DNA of 64,000 nt from Pempheris klunzingeri (Eukaryota; Chordata; Actinopteri; Acropomatiformes; Pempheridae): NCBI RefSeq assembly GCF_042242105.1, contig NC_092013.1:11649618-11713617 (forward strand). The letters run 5' to 3'. The notes beneath the pieces are model-generated. The model had not been told where the DNA came from and did not search any database. It saw only the letters and a program-made list of their open reading frames with translations. Below are positions 60,892 through 64,000 of the stretch, piece after piece (the first letter of the stretch is position 1; each line of letters begins with the position of its first letter). The position numbers and the translations under genes were made by a program.

Positions 60892-61840
60892 TAAAACTAT
60901 TCTCTTTCAACTGCAGACATCATTGTAACAACTAATGGAGAGCCTGTTACGTCGAAGGAGATCAAATCTTGCATCCACCAGATCCAGGAGCTGATAGTGG
61001 TTCGTTTGAATCAGGCGGTGGCGAATAAGCTGATCAGCTCCGTGGACTATCTGAGGGAGAGCTTCGTAGGAACTCTGGAGCGATGTCTCAACAGCCTGGA
61101 GAAGTCTCACAACGATACTTCTGTCCACAATATCACCTCCAATCACCTAAAACAGGTGGGCAGTAGCATGTGAAAAACGGGAACCTTATTGGATTTGCTT
61201 GTCAAGAATGTTTGGTATGAAGGTATTTAAATGTGAGCAGTATGATTGTATTATTAATCTCTACCTCTACTATTTGTTCAGCAATCTAAACCAAAGCAAA
61301 CCAAAGCAGAGGGTTCAACATGGGAGCAGAGAGATGCTTATTAGCAGAACAAATTCAGTTTTACCATAAAGACTAGTGACATTGTATGCAGCCCTCATTA
61401 GCCCTCTGTTACCTCCAGACCTGACATCATTTTTGGATTTCATAATTTGTAGATTTTCCTGCACATTTACTCCCGTTTTTCATTTGTCACAGTTGTTAAA
61501 TGCCGCCTATCATGTGGAGGTCACCTTTCATTCAGGATCCTCTGTCACAAGACTCTTCTGGGAGCAGATCAAACAGGTCAGTGCCCCATGACTTCAGCAA
61601 AAAGAGTTTCAAACCACATGGTGACTCCCGGAGGAGTGCTCTTACTCTTTGTCCTGCTCCTAGATAATCCACCGGATAACCTTCGTGAACCCTCCGGCCA
61701 TCACTCCAGAGTGGAAGCGGAAAGTGGCCCAGGACGCCATAGAAAGTCTCAGTGCCGCCAAACTGGCCAGAAGCATCTGCTCCCAGTTCAGAACACGTCT
61801 CAACAGCTCCCACGAGGCCTTTGCAGCATCTCTGCGTCAG
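52063..61840 (+). CDS. dstyk: Dual serine/threonine and tyrosine kinase DSTYK, N-terminal part
   Basis: DSTYK (RIPK5) is a large cytoplasmic kinase linked to FGF signalling, cell death and kidney development. Seven exons join in frame: 52063-52261, 53732-54141, 57868-58362, 58548-58743, 60917-61155, 61493-61576 and 61664-61840, giving residues 1-600. Conserved stretches: [115 protein letters not shown] and [20 protein letters not shown]. The last exon ends at a GTGAAT donor. The following exons, with the whole kinase domain, lie past the window. The upstream TTG-initiated extension is ignored because ATG-GAG-GGA fits the family N-terminus. Confidence 0.95.
54142..57867. other. dstyk intron 2, no other gene seen
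   Basis: A 3.7-kb intron. No open frame with a recognisable protein on either strand, and no repeat that I could identify with confidence. Confidence 0.5.
58744..60916. other. dstyk intron 4, no other gene seen
   Basis: A 2.2-kb intron that ends with a long CA microsatellite just before exon 5. The open frames (for example 60242-60478 on the minus strand) show no conserved motif. Confidence 0.5.
60844..60890. repeat. (CA)n microsatellite in dstyk intron 4
   Basis: An uninterrupted CA run of about 23 units that ends 26 bp before dstyk exon 5 (60917). It sits near the expected branch-point and polypyrimidine region. Confidence 0.95.
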
Positions 61841-64000
61841 GTGAATTTTCTCCCTTCCGTAGTGTCTTTTTGTCTCCTCGTCTCTTTCTCAACTCCTCGT
61901 CTGTGGTATTGTGCCCAGTTGCGTTTCTGTGTACGCCTTCAATTTATCGCTAAAAACACAGAACAACATTTAACTTTTAAACTTGTGGTTGTTTGGACAG
62001 GCTCACGTTACAGTTTGGTCAAGAGTATCCCAGTATTGCCCCCTTTCAACAATCAGGAAAATCTGTCTCCGCACACAATTTGTAATAATAATTAGCATAA
62101 AGCATTGGCTTATTAGCTTCAGCCTTTTTCTCACACACTTTTCTGAGGCTTAGAGTGTGTTAGAGCTGTAAAGAGCGTCCTCAGGGAATTAACCTTAGTG
62201 CTATGTAGCTGATCTGAATGTATGTGACATTAATCACCTGACCAGAATAAAAGGTTTGTGTGACTTCTCTGCTGACTCACCTGAATTTACATTTGCATTT
62301 AAAATGACACCTATTAACATAAAAAACACGTGACGGCTCTATGACACCCTCTGTGACATCTCGTTACACAACTGTTAGCGGCTCTCCTGCCCTGCACAGG
62401 TCATGCTTCAGCAATTCATTCCTCTTCACTTTAACTGCTTCTCCTTTTAGAGCCCTGTTTTATGCAAATAGCTGCGACTCCCTCCATGAAGTCCCAAGAC
62501 AAATCAGTTTCAGTCAAACGGCTCTGATTTTAATTATCACATGACTGTGTGCTTGACATCACTGACCGCATTTCCATGCTCGCTAATTCTTCACTCGTAA
62601 TGCAGTTACACAAAAGCAGTGAATGAAGCAGCAGTTGGTAACTTTTATAAAAGTATCTTTTTATCACGTTTGCTAAAACTGTCACTGTGTCCTGACAGTA
62701 GCCCATGAGGCTAATCTGTGCCTGCTCTTACTCAGTGTCTCTGCCTGTCTGTCTGCTTGTGTGTGTGCATGTGTGTGTGATCTCCTTTGCTCTGTTTAGA
62801 CACAACTAACAAATGTTGTGTATCTTACTGTTGTGTATTGTTGTGGACGTCATTGTATACCTGGACTCAGTTGTACATGGCTTGCCTGCCTGTGCATGAC
62901 GGCCTCCTGGGTCAGTAGTGGCTTCGGAGACAGAACTAAAGTGCAGTGGAAGAGTATATTAGAAAGATATGGAGAGCGTCCATGACTGAGAGAGATAACT
63001 CTAGCATGTCGTTTGTTGATATGCAGTTTGATAGAGAGGAGGTCTTTGGAATGTGAAGGCAAATGCAAAATGTGTAAAATGCTAAATGTGTATTTAGCAG
63101 CCCAAGATTTTGATTAAGAGCAGTGCACCTTCAGACGACAACTGCCCGCGGCATTTTTCACTCGGTGGGAAGTGGTGCAGCCGCCCCAGGAAAATTTCCA
63201 TGCAAAGTTCTTGTTAACATTTATAGATGAGCAATATAAAGCATCCTAACTGGAAACATGATGCATGATTGGTTCTCATCTACTGCTCAGAGCCCAAAGG
63301 ATATTAAAGGACAGCTGCTGTTTGTCAAGAGATACAATATATCTGCTGGCTGCACCAGGCTACAGAGCAGCTTCTTTCCTCAGGCCGTAAGACTCCTTAA
63401 CTCCTAAACCCTCTGCACTCACCCATAAAAGTACTTATTTTTTAAGTGGCAAAGTGGGACTATAACCTTCATCTCTTGTAGAATGATAATAAATCAACTT
63501 TTTAACTGTGACAACAAAGTATCATCAGAGGAAAGATTACCCTGTCACACAGGAATTTAAAAGCAGGGTCCTCTTTCTGTCTTGAAAAGAATACATGACA
63601 GACATTCGGCACTTTGTAAGATCAACAGTGTGATGTTAATTGTCTTAACAGTGAGTTGCTGAGTGGAGTATGTTTGGGTTGGTGGTTACAGACCAGTCTG
63701 GGTCAATTTTCCAGGCCCTGTCTTTACCCCTTTCCTCTGGCTCAGTCTGCAACTGCATGTAAGAGACTTCTGGTTTCAGCTCCACAACTTTCTGCAGGCT
63801 GTTGTATTTCATTGTTTTGTACTTTATCTGCTTCATCAGATCCAAACACTTGTTCTAGACATTTATGACAAATGAGAAAGCAGACTCAGTTTATGTTAAA
63901 AGATGAGTAAATAAAAGCCGACTGAAGATCCGATGAGCTCTTCATATTAACGCTTTCTCTTTAATACATTAAAAATCACTGCATATCAAAAGCTTGTCTA
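61841..64000. other. dstyk intron 7 (open at window end)
   Basis: No frame here matches the next part of DSTYK (the segment leading into the kinase domain), so the intron must continue past the window. It contains a retroelement fragment (63290-63500). Confidence 0.6.
63290..63500 (+). mobile_element. 3' fragment of a fish LINE in dstyk intron 7
   Basis: GCTGGCTGCACCAGGCTACA, GAGCAGCTTCTTTCCTCAGG and CCGTAAGACTCCTTAACTCC read as RLQSSFFPQAVRLLNS followed by a stop. This is the typical last few residues of an L2/Rex1-type fish LINE. It is followed by a noncoding tail. All upstream domains are missing. Confidence 0.6.

Noticed and set aside
61841-64000. dstyk kinase-domain exons in the last 2 kb
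   Set aside because: No frame shows a glycine loop, HRD or DFG motif, or the segment expected after [12 protein letters not shown].

Overview
The window looks like nuclear DNA from a ray-finned fish, probably a teleost. This rests on split genes with GT-AG introns, single-copy vertebrate genes in fish-like form, long CA repeats, a Tc1-like transposon, an L1/Tx1-like LINE and several interspersed repeats that I recognise as typical of teleosts. Species and chromosome cannot be told from the sequence. I saw no rRNA, tRNA, CRISPR or prokaryotic operon features.

Layout. 1-960 is a CpG-rich promoter-like block of an unidentified gene. 2230-4597 (-) is med20 (Mediator subunit 20), which diverges from bysl (bystin, 4980-14663, +) across a 382-bp intergenic segment. 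bysl intron 5 carries a 5'-truncated, broken LINE with a clear 15-bp target-site duplication. 16635-18926 (+) is a D-type cyclin, most like ccnd3, preceded by a degenerate partial copy of its own 5' region and a 26-bp CCAAT minisatellite. 21623-30111 (-) is nuak2, with all six coding exons resolved. 30.7-34.6 kb is mostly repeats. 34653-44876 (-) is a 14-exon gene with an intact frame of about 1010 codons, encoding zinc fingers, a tyrosine-recombinase-like core, a chain of short duplicated exons and a C-terminal Myb-like domain. 42.3-50.2 kb holds three unrelated minisatellites and a dead Tc1-like element around that gene's promoter. 52063 to the window end (+) is the N-terminal 600 codons of dstyk; its kinase domain lies beyond the window.

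How the genes relate. med20, bysl and ccnd3 form a conserved growth-related block (transcription, 40S ribosome assembly, G1 progression), adjacent in human at 6p21. nuak2 and dstyk are near neighbours at human 1q32. Here the two blocks are joined, with the recombinase-like gene and its repeats between nuak2 and dstyk. That gene is the most unusual item: a Crypton-like or otherwise mobile-element-derived coding sequence kept open across 14 exons, with a substituted active-site histidine and internally duplicated exons.

Exon boundaries were set by hand from splice sites, reading phase and remembered family sequences. No alignment or search was run.
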